Origin: Osedax fenrisi
Taxonomy: Eukaryota > Annelida > Polychaeta > Sabellida > Siboglinidae
Assembly: GCA_964019155.1 (NCBI GenBank)
Contig: OZ025244.1
Location: 74,720,573 to 74,784,572 of the forward strand
Length of the DNA stretch: 64,000 nt
Direction: 5' to 3'
Position numbers and translations under genes: made by a program. Below, piece after piece: positions 38,325 through 49,585 of the stretch. The first letter of the stretch is position 1. Every line of letters starts with the position of its first letter. Below the pieces are notes generated by a model that was given only the letters and a program-made list of their open reading frames with translations, made no database searches and was not told where the DNA came from.

Positions 38325-41300
38325 TATAATATTTATTAATATTCAAACATTAAAGTATGATACTATAATTTAAAACTAACCCATAAGACATTTTCTAAAT
38401 AATTATTTTTCTAAATTTTATCTTATCAGAAAATATATTAACAGTATAGACTTTAATATACTATAATTTAATTTATCTGAGAAATGTTATATTATAGGTC
38501 TAATAAAATAATTAGTAGCATCATTAAACTATTAATTTATTAACCAATACATTCCTTAATATAGTAATTTTGTATTGAATAAATTTAAAAATAACTTATC
38601 ACTAATATGTTATATACAGTAAACTAATAAATCATTAATGAGTGAATAATTCGGTGACACCAGTTGGTAGTGTTGGGAAACTAAATCAATGCTAAACTCG
38701 CATGTGCATTAGCTCTCTATATATACTATATAAATAGAACTTGTACTTGACCTTTATATAACATTTAATGGTATTTTTTTTTACAATATCAGCCACATTT
38801 ATTTAAGAACTTGCACCATAAAATCAAAACATCAAAGAGTACTGACAATCCCACTATACACTGCCAAACATTACTGCATACTGCTAAACATAGCGACTTT
38901 ATGATATACCTGGTCTAATACCCACCTATCTAACTGCTATACTGTATACCTACACTAAGGGTTTGATGTTTGTAGTAATAAAGTTAGTCAAATAGACAGG
39001 TCAGTTGATGTAATGTATAGATACAATGGATGCCTAATCAAATATACAAATTTTCAACTTTCCATGCTAAAAAACCACACTATAATATACCTACCTACCT
39101 CTACTTATATCTACCCATCCGCCATACAGCTATGAGAGGTTCATGAACGAATACCCATCAGGTAAAATAACCCACGATGAGTTTGTTATGTCGTACAGCG
39201 AAGGAAACCCGAACAGGACGAAGGATGCGACAATCTACGCAGATCATCTGTTTAAAGGTTTTGTATGTCAGTGTATGTCAGTGTGTATGTCAGTGTGTCA
39301 GTGTGTATGTCAGTGTGTCAGTGTGTCAGTGTGTCAGTGTGTATGTGTCTGGGGTTGTAAATGAATATAGATAGTCGGGACAAATTTAATATTTCAATAA
39401 TTGAACTTTGCTGTTTGTTTCGGCCTCACAATTTCTTCATTTCCACATTTCTTCACAATTTCTTATATCCAAGTTTCGAACTTAATTTTCGAGAATATTG
39501 ACAAGGAAACAGATAACACACTCGTAAAAAATGATATTCTTAAATAAAAGTTATTTTATTCATTATATTTTAAATAATTCTAATATTTGGTTGAATATGT
39601 ATTGATACTTTGAAACTGAAATTCTCTTTCAAGTATAGAACCTTATTTTAAAAACTTTGAAATTATATTTAAACAAGTAATAATCCTTAACATTTATATT
39701 TATTTACAACATTAGTAGTACTAATTAGAATGTTAGAATAGGATATATATTAGTGGTGCATATGTAGGTATTATTGATGATTTTAATAACAATAGAGCAA
39801 GTATACATATATCTAAATATTGAATATTATAAATTATATAGTATTAATTTGTGTTTATTATAATGTAGTTAACTAGAGAGCTAAAATAACACTTTTATTA
39901 AATATATATTTATAATTGTCATGAATATATTCAGGTTACGGTCAAGATGAAATTGATTTCAGAGAATTCATGGTAACAATGGCTATTGGTGCAAACGGTA
40001 ATATATTAGAGATACACGATCTTAATAATAGTATTATTTTATCTTCTTTAATTTATAAATTTATTCCAGGTAATTCATGCCAAATTTCCAACATATGTAT
40101 GTTATATATTACAGATAAAAGATATATGTTATGTAACATTCTTAAAATTACACAATAATTGTTATCAAATATAATTTTGTATTCACATTTCTCTATTTCA
40201 CTGAGTATTGCTATATAATAATATATTGCATGAAATATTTAAATTGATTTTAAAATAATCATTCTTAATTAGGAAAAACAAATTTGTTTGAGTAGTATAA
40301 TAGTTTAAATATATTCGTTAATTTAGTCTATTAACTATTTAATAATTTAATTTGTAAACTCATTATTCATTTTATTTAGTTTAATACGAATATACTTATT
40401 ATATATAATTTGTTTTAGCACATTAATATGCATACTGTACATTACAAATAATACTAATTTAATAATATAGGATACATTTTTGAATATAGCTTGTTTTATA
40501 AAAATATACTAAATTTATTATATTATTATTTTTAAAAGTTTAATATAAAAAATTATCAAATTAAATGTTATTTATAATTATATAGAATTATAAATAGCAA
40601 ATTCATACTTTATATAAAATGAGAATAGAATATCTCAATATTATTTATTAAATAAATTTACACAAACAATACATTTATTTTCTTTCAAATTTAATTCATA
40701 TCCAATTTAAATTGTGATATATAATATTATATTAATGAATATGGGAATAACGAGTATAATACAAATACGTTATTATATAAATATGAATATATTGTGATTA
40801 TATGCTTAAACTTGTAGGTACACCGAGAGAGAAACTAGAATGGGCATTCAATATGTACGATAGTAATGGTGACAATGAGCTGAGTATCCAAGAGATCATA
40901 GCAATCATAATAGCAACGCAAAGGTTAAAGTTCATATCTAATTAGGGTTAATAAAGTGATACGACCATTCATGGGAGTTTTATTTTGCATAAAAGAATTT
41001 ATCTGTGACTATAGTCACTTATATAAATATATATATTTATATTAATATCTCATATTTAAATTTCATGATTAATTCGTATATTGTTTAATACGCAATACTT
41101 TTCCGATGGATATCTTCAATTTAATTGTATTCCTCAACCATATGTTAATGGGATAAAACAAATTTATTAAAATCTTTAATGTAATCACCTTCCTATCCAT
41201 AGATTTATGAGATAATAAATATATCTCTATCTTAATAATAATCGACTTCAATATCATTAAATTCATGGGAAAACAGATCTCTATTAATATTATCCTCAAT

Positions 41301-41549
41301 CTAATCCTCTTCCTCTCTACAGGTTCAGGGGATAACATATAGAGATATTTTCTAATAGTAATCCCCAATCTAACCCCTTCATCTCTCCACAGATTCATTG
41401 GAGAGCAAATAGACGAGGAAGAAGCTGAGGAAGCAGCCTACACGATATTCTCACACCTCGACATCAACCGAGACCGTACCGTTACCAAACAGGAGTTCGT
41501 AGAAGGGGCGCTCCAATCAGAAATGCTCATGGAACGTCTACTAAAGTGA
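36166..41549 (+). CDS. NCS/recoverin-type calcium sensor, five exons
   Basis: EF-hand calcium sensor expected to attach to membranes by N-myristoylation. CDS = join(36166-36257, 39130-39257, 39935-39997, 40818-40923, 41393-41549), 546 nt, 181 aa; all junctions GT-AG with phases 2,1,1,2. The N-terminus MGSKQTSGL fits the myristoylation signal. EF1 is the usual non-binding hand (EYPSGKIT, cf. CPSG). EF2 (loop 73-84) keeps only the last Glu among its ligands. EF3 (109-120, DSNGDNELSIQE) and EF4 (153-164, DINRDRTVTKQE) keep D, N, D and E but lack the usual Gly at position 6. The WAFNMYD block and final ERLLK match the family. The exact subfamily is unclear. Intron 1 (2.9 kb) carries CA repeats, a 60 bp array and a family E element. 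Confidence 0.9.
36256..36370. repeat. 31 bp direct and inverted repeat at exon 1 donor
   Basis: AGTTAGTATAGGTTACCTAT recurs 31 bp downstream, followed by an inverted copy (ACCTATACTAACTATG). The exon 1 donor sequence is therefore duplicated at 36289. Confidence 0.85.
36697..36822. repeat. (CA)n microsatellite
   Basis: About 125 bp of CA with few interruptions in intron 1 of the calcium sensor; capable of Z-DNA. Confidence 0.97.
36935..37372. repeat. 60 bp tandem array, about seven units
   Basis: The unit contains CATATCACATGACTTATA and TTATATCATAATACGTTA. Copies differ at only a few bases. It lies within intron 1 of the calcium sensor. Confidence 0.95.
37775..38073. mobile_element. family E hAT-like element, copy 1
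   Basis: TAGTGATGTAAATAATGC at the left and GCATCATTTACATCACT at the right form the TIR. Inside is a 32 bp GC-rich tandem repeat (CTCGGCTCGGGCTCGTTTTG, then CTAGAGTATCGG), four to five copies. Further copies at 48122 and 49348. Confidence 0.85.
38086..38133. repeat. TGTACA palindromic cluster
   Basis: Overlapping TGTACA/TACATTGTACA units form nested palindromes. Similar clusters lie at 2352-2409 and 57711-57802. Confidence 0.8.
39130..39257 (+). CDS. calcium sensor exon 2 (EF1)
   Basis: Acceptor GCCATACAG; it encodes YERFMNEYPSGKITHDEF through ADHLFK and ends AAA G before GTTTTG. A TGTCAGTG tandem repeat follows the donor. Confidence 0.9.
39258..39345. repeat. TGTCAGTG(TG) tandem repeat
   Basis: Simple repeat of GTATGTCAGTGTGTCAGTG beginning at the exon 2 donor of the calcium sensor. 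Confidence 0.9.
39935..39997 (+). CDS. calcium sensor exon 3 (EF2)
   Basis: Acceptor ATATTCAG; 63 nt encoding GYGQDEIDFREFMVTMAIGA plus Asn and a split Gly. It contains the family hallmark IDFREF. Confidence 0.9.
40818..40923 (+). CDS. calcium sensor exon 4 (EF3)
   Basis: Acceptor CTTGTAG; it encodes TPREKLEWAFNMYD then the EF3 loop, ending CAA AG before GTTAAA. Confidence 0.92.
41100..41402. repeat. diverged 58-70 bp repeats of the intron 4/exon 5 border
   Basis: Segments resembling the exon 5 start (ATTCATTGGA at 41393) recur at 41323 (GTTCAGGGGA), 41261 (ATTCATGGGA), 41203 (ATTTATGAGA) and 41142 (ATGTTAATGG). Two of them are preceded by good acceptor-like tracts (CCTCTCTACAG, CCTATCCATAG). 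Confidence 0.7.
41393..41549 (+). CDS. calcium sensor exon 5 (EF4, C-terminus)
   Basis: Acceptor CTCTCCACAG; AG+A restores Arg, then FIGEQIDEEEAEEAAYTIF, the EF4 loop and MLMERLLK-stop (TGA 41547-41549). Confidence 0.92.
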
Positions 41550-42260
41550 CCACTCACATCGGCACTCTATTATCAGTGATAATTCAACGATCTCGAAGTA
41601 GTCGTATAATGATACATACACCACACATTCCCCTATTTCTATTCACCGTACTACGATATCACCTCAATATTATTGCTCACGAAACATGCTCATCAATCTG
41701 TAAACTTTCTCACAGATCTATACTAGTTATTAATGATAGATATTATATTATGGTATTTATATTTAGGTATATTTAAGTATTTTATATTTATTTATGTCAT
41801 TTTATGTGAGGTCATTGCGGGAATAACATTAAGTTGTAGCATTTTGCTAATTAGTAAATATAATTAGATATAATATAAGTATTCTAATTGATAAGCTTGT
41901 GTTAATTAAAATTTAATTTACATGTGCATCTACACCCGTATAATATACAGTGTATATTATACACTATATTATAGCACATACTTTATATATTCTATAGAGT
42001 TTGTTACAAATACTTATACTTGTGCTTGCGGATATCACAGATATTATTATTTCCACTCGAAATTATGCAATTTATACAATCTAATGTCAGTGTTATTATA
42101 CATATAGGTATATATATATAGTACATTGTGTGGTATTACATATATATATATATATATATACCTATACCTGCACTATATATAATCATACTCTTGTGCTCGT
42201 ATACAATTATAATCGTAATCGTATATTATGTGATATATCACACAAAAGATATATAACAAT

Positions 42261-42329
<69 letters not shown>

Positions 42330-43275
42330 GGTGTACAATGTACATGTACATATGTATGTGTGTGTATTTGTTTCTTTTTATATGTATATATTATATATTT
42401 ACCAATATAATAGTAATATTATATATAGTCATATTATAGTAGCTAACTCTCTATTAGCTTATATCAAATATACTATAATGATAGTGTATAATCTATACTT
42501 CTTATACTTTGCTGGTTGTGTTAAAGCCCCATAGTAACCAGTATACGTGTTCGATGTTGTTCTAGAAGTTCTCCACACGTAATACATCCACGTAATATAA
42601 TATGTTATAACGACCCTAGTTCTATTAATAAATTTCTTTATTTTCTTAATTGTCGTATTATCTCTTAATATAGTACTCTTAACGAAGCAGCACCGTATAG
42701 TAGTATGGTATGTATACTGTTGCGGCAAGCGTCTCACTCTCTATCTTCCAATACAAACTTGTACAATATGTAAACCCAAGCGGTACAGCTCCCTATCTAT
42801 CGTGCATACTTGACCTAGATACTCACAATGTAAACAAACATGAGATTAGTGTTGAAGAATTTATTTAAAATATGCATAAATAATGATTTTATAAACTTAC
42901 AATTCTTGAATTATATTAAATCTTATTGATTGTAATTATACATTAAATACATATTATACTTATATTAATAATCGCTATATAATAGGATATACATATATAT
43001 TATACATAAAAGTGTTAACTCATACCTTTAATCATCATATAAATATTGTATTTAAAGATAAATATAATACTGTATTCAAAGTAATAAACTATTAGTTACA
43101 TACAAACTTAACATTTAACTGTTATTTTTAAAAGTTAATTTATTCTTATCCATAAATTACATTAATAAATTAAAAAAAATAAACTATATTAAAATTAATC
43201 AATATGTAATTTATCATTTAATAATAATAAAAAAGATACAAATATATTATTTTTTTTAAATTTTATTATAGAAAT
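41550..43275. other. 3' region of calcium sensor and spacer
   Basis: Probable 3' UTR first, with no close AATAAA (candidates ATTAAA about 41905 and AATAAA about 42625). A TA array lies at 42264-42325. No other gene seen. Confidence 0.45.
42264..42325. repeat. (TA)n microsatellite
   Basis: About 60 bp of TA followed by a short TGTACATGTACA palindrome. Confidence 0.95.
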
Positions 43276-43537
43276 CAGGGTTGTTCGGTTTTCTGATTCG
43301 GTTTTTTTAACGGTAATTTTAGTTTTTGTTATCAAAAAAAACCTGGTTTATTAGGTTTTTTTGATTATTGTTAAATATATTAATTTCAATATCATATCAT
43401 TTAAAATTAGTATAAATATTAATAATAATAGTATATATTATGTATATTATATAAATTATACCTTATAATTATATAAGGAAGTGTTATTGGTTTTTATCGT
43501 TTTAAAAAAAAACTAAAAAACAAAAATCAACAACCCT
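43276..43537. mobile_element. family D MITE-like element, copy 1
   Basis: The left end CAGGGTTGTTCGGTTTT and right end AAAATCAACAACCCTA are inverted matches, with T-rich/A-rich subterminal arms. A related end occurs at 46980-47043 (AACCAACAATCCTGA). Confidence 0.65.
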
Positions 43538-43845
43538 ATCAATATTATTAATAATTGTATAGATTATGTATATTATATAAATGTATTCATTTAAGGGGGA
43601 TGCGTGCGATTCACGGCGTGCGTTTATCTAAACAATGATCTAATATATAAATTATATAAAAATAACATTTATAGGGATATATTGATAAGAAAATATAAAA
43701 CTATTACTTTATAATATTGATTTTATATTAGCTAAATGTATAATTTTATTACTTTATAATTTATTTAAATTTTATTGAATTTATTTATTGTTAACTTTTC
43801 AAATGCGATTTACTTGGAATAAATTGTGTTGATTGATAATTTATT

Positions 43846-43990
43846 TAAGCAAATACATAGCCGAAAATATAATCGAAAGTATAAAGTATAAATATTTGTT
43901 AACGATAACATACTTTATAGAAATAAACAAAGAATAATACGAAATTAAGAAATTAAAACGTTTTACAGTTACCGTAATGTGTTGCTATGT
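43846..43990 (-). repeat. dispersed repeat, copy 2 (minus)
   Basis: Inverted copy of the 10230-10392 block, from GTTGATTGATAATTTATTT to AAAACGTTTTACAG. Confidence 0.75.
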
Positions 43991-44566
43991 TTGCATATAG
44001 GTGGGTGCCTATAAATGAGTGTTTAGATAAAATTACAGAAACAATCCACATAATATATTTTGCTTTATATAAATAACATATGTATACACAATTTCAGAGG
44101 TACAATATTAAAAAATATAATTATGATAGGATTTATAGACTATATTGGATTTTATAAAATTGGTGAAAAAATAAAATAAAATGTAACAGTGCCATTTCAC
44201 AGTTTACCATGTACATAGATAGGCACCATATAGTCTATTGCCCAGAATTATATTCATTGAATCTATCTATTTTGTTTAAAATTATATTTATAATTTTCCA
44301 TTTATACTATAATAGAGATATATTTATAATATTTATTATACCTAGCCTCTTTTGTATAAATTACAATTTTACATTATTATTTATTTTCATTTATTCTATA
44401 GAAATTGTATTTGTACTATTATTATAAAATAATATTCATGAAATCTCTATTGTAATATATAAACAGATTTTCTCAATATAATGCAACAAATAATAATAAT
44501 ATAACTATAGAAATTTATATATGCATACCAAAGATTTTGCGAAGCATAGAAAAATCTTTGTGCATA
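43991..44566. other. AT-rich spacer
   Basis: No gene or element recognised; only short ORFs of biased composition. Confidence 0.5.
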
Positions 44567-45841
44567 GGGGAAAGTATCCGATTACCGACCCCCTCCTAAC
44601 ACCGACCCACTTTCGTATCTCATTAACTATAAGATATATCAACAAATTATATATACATGAACCGTTAGTAATTTAATGATAAATATGAATAACTATTTTG
44701 TTTTAAAAAATATTCAATTCTACAATTGTTATTTGATCAAATGTAATATTCTTTTTTACTTTTTACATATTTGAATAATAACTTTTTTTAAATCATTATA
44801 AATACTTTATTAATTAAAAGAAAACTTAATACTGCACGTAATATTGTAGATCAATACAATTTTTATAACTGTTAAAAAATAATTTAATTTGAATAACTAT
44901 TAACTAATATATCTTAATTATAGTTATCGATTATTGTGTGTATTATTGATATTTCATATGCGTAGATTGCCATCCGCATCTATCCACGTGATACCAGCGC
45001 ACGCACGACTAGTGCCTGGTATCACACACGCGCATTCATGCGTGGCCGTCTCGCATGATCGCACTTCGCGCAGACGGCTGCTTATATATAGCCATAGATT
45101 TATAGTTTACATGTAAACTATAAATCTATGTATATAGCGGACCGCCGCTATATATCATTATGACAAATAAAGCCATCAATAGTCACCTAAGCCTTGACGC
45201 TCTATACAACAATGTACATAACGATAACTATATAACAATTATAGCAACCCATTTGATTTCCTATTACCGACCCCCTAAATTACTATAATACCGACCCCAT
45301 GTGGTTCATAATATCCAATCAAAATAGATCCTTGTTTTACTTTAAAATATGTCGTAAGTTGTTTTTGTATCATTTATATAGATTTATGATTCATGATTAC
45401 TGTTGATTATATACATACTGATTAATACATAAATAGTAAATAATAATATACATTATTTTAATATAATTACTATAAATTTAAATTTAAATGTAATATTACT
45501 ATAAAACATAAATTAAATAAAAAATAAATTGTGTGCATGTTATAATTAATTATATGTATGTATATTGACTATTTTTATTGAACATTATAATACTACAATT
45601 ATTTATACCACGATTATTTTAGGGGGTCGGTAATAGGAGAAGGGGGTCGGTATTAGGAACATGTATCCGATTACCGACCCCCCTGTTTATTCTTGTAAAT
45701 ATAATTATATCAAAAATTTAAAATATCCACATTATTCATTGCCATAATATTTCCCTAATTACAAAATGTCATATACATATATGTAATATTGAATAAGTTA
45801 TTAAATAATCATTTAGGGGTCGGTAATCAGACACTTTCCCC
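44567..45841. mobile_element. family A MITE, copy 4, with nested insertion
   Basis: Complete ends TA-GGGGAAAGTATCCGATTA and CAGACACTTTCCCC-TA give the clearest TA target duplication of the family. Interrupted at 44924-45236 by another element. Confidence 0.85.
44924..45236. mobile_element. 313 bp GC-rich palindromic insertion with 8 bp target duplication
   Basis: AATTATAG flanks it on both sides (44916-44923 and 45237-45244), as comparison with the uninterrupted family A copies confirms. The tips TTATCG and CGATAA are inverted. Inside are GTGATACCAG/CTGGTATCAC, GCCGTCT/AGACGGC and a 38 bp perfect palindrome around GTTTACATGTAAAC. The 8 bp duplication suggests hAT mobilisation. No protein-coding support. 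Confidence 0.8.
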
Positions 45842-47640
45842 TACTATCCATTGCATAGCCTTTATATATGCACTGTTAGTGTAAATTCATTATTTCATGA
45901 AAACAGCTATTGGCAACAATAAAAACACAATATCATCATTTATATTAGAATTTTAAATATTTGATATGAGCTTATATATATATTTATATATCATTTAAAT
46001 ATAATATATATTTATAATTAGTAAAAAGTACAATAAAGTTAATTACAAAAATTATTTAGGAAAACCTAATATGAATATATATCATATATTTTGTCTTAAA
46101 CATTAGAATTGTATCTTTTAAAAAATTAAAAATCAACAACCAATAGAGCAATGTTATGAAAATAGTTTTAAATAGATTATTAAACCAAATTATAGAAATA
46201 AACAACATTTATAAATTTCGAGGATAGGCTTTTTGATTTATTTTTTGATTTAAAAAGTATCAAATTTGGAAAATTAAAAAAAAAATATTTGTTATTGATG
46301 AATTAATAAAAAAATATATTCACTAGGTTAGATTTTTAAGATCATTTTTGTTTAGTTAAAACATATATACAATATACAAAAACAAATTAAATAATATACA
46401 ATATATAAAAAGTTATTAGTGAAACAAAATTGGATAAAAAAAATATTGTGAATTTTGTCATATATGTAAATCAATATAAATATTTGATTATTTAATATTT
46501 GTTAGTGTATTACTATATTTCTATATAGAGAATATATGATATAATCTTATAGAAAAATAATTAATGAAATTTATTAAATAAATATAAAGTTAGAGTTTTA
46601 AAAATGTGCGTTTTACATAAATATTTACAAATATTTTAAAATTCATCGTGAGGGCACAATATTAATTTAAACACTTTTTTAAGTATTACGATAACTATAT
46701 AAAGTAAACATTGTGTGAAAGTTTTCAACAAAATCTGAGTTTGAGTCTGGGAAAAATTTGCTGATTTCACTTTGACCCTTGTAGGTGTATAAATTATAAT
46801 AATTATACACTAAAATACTTTTTAATATAATATACATGAAATATCTAACAATAATCAAATATCTATAGAAGTATTTATTACAAATAACATTCAATATAAC
46901 AATTTATTAATAACACTTATAATACTTATAAACACTTAAATAATAAATAAAAAAACAAATATTCTTAACAAAAAAAACAAATAAACTGTAAAAAAAAAAC
47001 AAATAAACTGTTTTTTTTAACCAAAAAAAACCAACAATCCTGATAGAAATATATTAAATTATAAGTGAAATATAAATGTTAATAGATATCTGTATATATA
47101 TTAATTATATTGTTGTTAACATTACTATTATATATTGAATAATTATAGATATTAGTATTGAATAATATATGAATTGATGAAATAATAAATAAATTATTTG
47201 ATATATATATATATAATTTTATTGATGAAATATTTTAAATACTTTCTATTGTTTACTCTTAAAATGTGTAAATAAACCAATTCGTTCATTTACCAGTTTT
47301 TCTTTTAAATTGAATGTGATCTGTAAGTAAAAGATAATTAATTTGAAATAAAAATAATAAAATAATAACCTATTCATTAACATTACAAATATCACAATAT
47401 TTAAAAACTAAATTATAATTAGATAGTAATCGTATAAAATTAATATAAATTTCAATTTGATATACAAATTTCACTATGAATAAACATTGTTTCTAATGTA
47501 TTTTCAACCAAATATGCAACTTAGGTTATTAAATAGAGTAAGTAGGTATTTTGTGGTAACCTAGAACTATTTGAAAATTATACCGTATACACGGTTGTAC
47601 CTATCTGAAAGAGATCAAGTACAGTAAGGTATTACGTTAT
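45842..47640. other. very AT-rich spacer with a family D end
   Basis: No gene seen. 46980-47043 has a duplicated AACAAATAAACTGT and a family D-like end. Confidence 0.45.
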
Positions 47641-47834
47641 AGGAATACCAGTAAATTCGGACCAGGTAAACTCGGACCACTTTTGAAATAAATTCGGACT
47701 ACTTTTGAAGAAGATTCGGACCAGTTTAAAATAATTATATATAGTATACTTCAATAATATGGGTTAAAGCATAAAAGTTGGCCGAGTTTTCTTCAACATT
47801 GCTCTTAGTTTATTTCAAAAGTGGTCCGAGTTTA
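47641..47834. mobile_element. family C palindromic MITE, copy 2 (inverted)
   Basis: Starts AGGAATACCAGTAAATTCGG and ends CCGAGTTTA. Matches 31365-31561 in reverse complement. Confidence 0.85.
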
Positions 47835-47870
47835 TCTGGTACCCTCCAATAGGACTCCTAGGCTATGAGT

Positions 47871-47965
47871 ACTAGTACTAGTACTAGTACATGATATCAT
47901 GAGTCATATGTATACATATGACTTGTCATATATACAGTGTATATATGACAAGTCATGTATACACT
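47871..47965. repeat. chain of palindromes
   Basis: (TACTAG)n, ATGATATCAT, a 22 bp palindrome AGTCATATGTA/TACATATGACT, and CTTGTCATATATAC/GTATATATGACAAG occur one after another. Confidence 0.85.
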
Positions 47966-48121
47966 ATACGAGTGCATTGCAATATAATACCAACAATTAC
48001 TCGCAATTAAGTATGAATCATAATGCGAAATTGTGGGAAATATGTACATATTACATTCGACTTTTGTGCCGTTACATCGACAATTATTAACGTTGAATAA
48101 ATAGGAAAGAAATCGGTGATT

Positions 48122-48303
48122 CAGAGATGTGCCGGTACAACGCGATTGCGGGAAAAAAGTCTCAACTCGGCTCGGGCTCGTTTTGTTACAGTATCGGCTC
48201 GGCTCGGGCTTTTTTGTTTCTACTAAAATGAAAGCCTCGGCTCGGCATCAATAAGCAAAAGTATCGGCTCGGCATCAAAAGCTCGGTATCATTTACATCA
48301 CTA
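48122..48303. mobile_element. family E element, copy 2 (short)
   Basis: Contains two CTCGGCTCGGGCTCG units and the right end ATCATTTACATCACTA. The left end reads CAGAGATGTGCCGG, unlike copies 1 and 3. Confidence 0.7.
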
Positions 48304-48374
48304 GTGTATATAATGTAATTTTGAAGTGTAGATTAACTTACCAATATAAACAAACTCATTTTATTATTTTGTTA

Positions 48375-48625
48375 TTTTATTTGGTGGAGTCCTTTCATCT
48401 TATCCATGGACCTTACAGGTGATCCCTGCAGGAACTTAGATGAAGTTTTCACTTATAACCATATATGGCTCTAATATCACTTCGAAGCCGCTCTCATGTT
48501 AAGGCATCCATGCTTTTAATGAGAGGCGATCGTGTATGTATATAACATTATATAAGATCACTTCTAAATAATATTGTAAGACTTATTGTAATGGTCCGAG
48601 TGTGGATTTAACTGCATCCTATAGG

Positions 48626-48663
<38 letters not shown>

Positions 48664-48752
48664 ATAGGTATACCTATAGGATATCCTCTAGTATACTGTT
48701 TGCAAGCACCCACATGTGTGTCTGACACATTAACCAACTGAGCCATACATGA
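48375..48752 (-). mobile_element. tRNA-derived SINE, copy 3 (minus)
   Basis: On the minus strand the head TATGGCTCAGTTGGTTAA is interrupted by a TA microsatellite (48631-48660) and CCTATAGG repeats before GCAGTTAAATCCACAC. The hairpin core and GGACTCCACC end are present. A 20-odd bp insertion (CTTACAGGTGATCCCTGCAG) lies near the end. Confidence 0.75.
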
Positions 48753-49130
48753 AGTTAAAAACGTATATATATAGGGTATCTTTATATAGGATATATATTA
48801 AATACTCTAGACTATAGTAATATATATATTACATTGGTTTTTGTTCGTTTTTTTCAAATTATGTAATTTGTTCTAATATGCAAATAAATATTTTGTAATT
48901 CATTTCACAATGTTGTATAATGTTAAATAAGTGAACAATTTAATTTCGAAATTAAAATTTTACTAATAACATCGAAACATTATTTATAAAGTTTATTTAG
49001 AATTAATTATTAAAATCTCAACATGTTAAACATTTCAATATCCTATACGTTTACGCTTCTAGTTATTTTACTAGTATGTGTGCACGGTGGAGTGGTCAAA
49101 TATGGTCAGTTTCTGTACACCCACACCCAC

Positions 49131-49212
49131 ACACATACACATATATGTGTATATAAGCATACACACATACACATATAAGCATACACACATATATATATAT
49201 ACACACACACGC

Positions 49213-49271
<59 letters not shown>

Positions 49272-49290
49272 AATACACGCACACATAAAC
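49131..49290. repeat. compound CA/TA microsatellite
   Basis: Alternating CACACA and TATATA blocks, imperfect. Confidence 0.95.
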
Positions 49291-49347
49291 ATACATATGT
49301 TATTACAGTATACTAAACAAATGTGATACATTCAACTGATACTATAT

Positions 49348-49585
49348 TAGTGATGTAAATGATGCTAAAATATAAAGCATGATGCAGTCTCAGTCTCAGT
49401 TACCTATAGTATCAACTCGGCTCGGGCTCGTTTAGTAAGAGTCTCGGCTCGGCTCGGGCTCGTTTGGCTAGAGTATCGGCTCGGCTCGGTCTCGTTTTTT
49501 TTTCCGAAAATGAAAGTCTCGGCTCGGCATTAAAAAACAAAAGTCTCGGCTCGGCATCAAAAGCTCGGCATCATTTACATCACTA
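49348..49585. mobile_element. family E hAT-like element, copy 3
   Basis: Complete TIRs TAGTGATGTAAATGATGC and GCATCATTTACATCACTA are flanked by TACTATAT and TACTATAC, an 8 bp duplication with one mismatch. Internal GC-rich repeats as in copy 1. Confidence 0.85.

Noticed and set aside
44934..45116. 60 aa GC-rich ORF
   Set aside because: It covers the palindromic insertion at 44924-45236; composition follows from hairpins and no homology was recognised.
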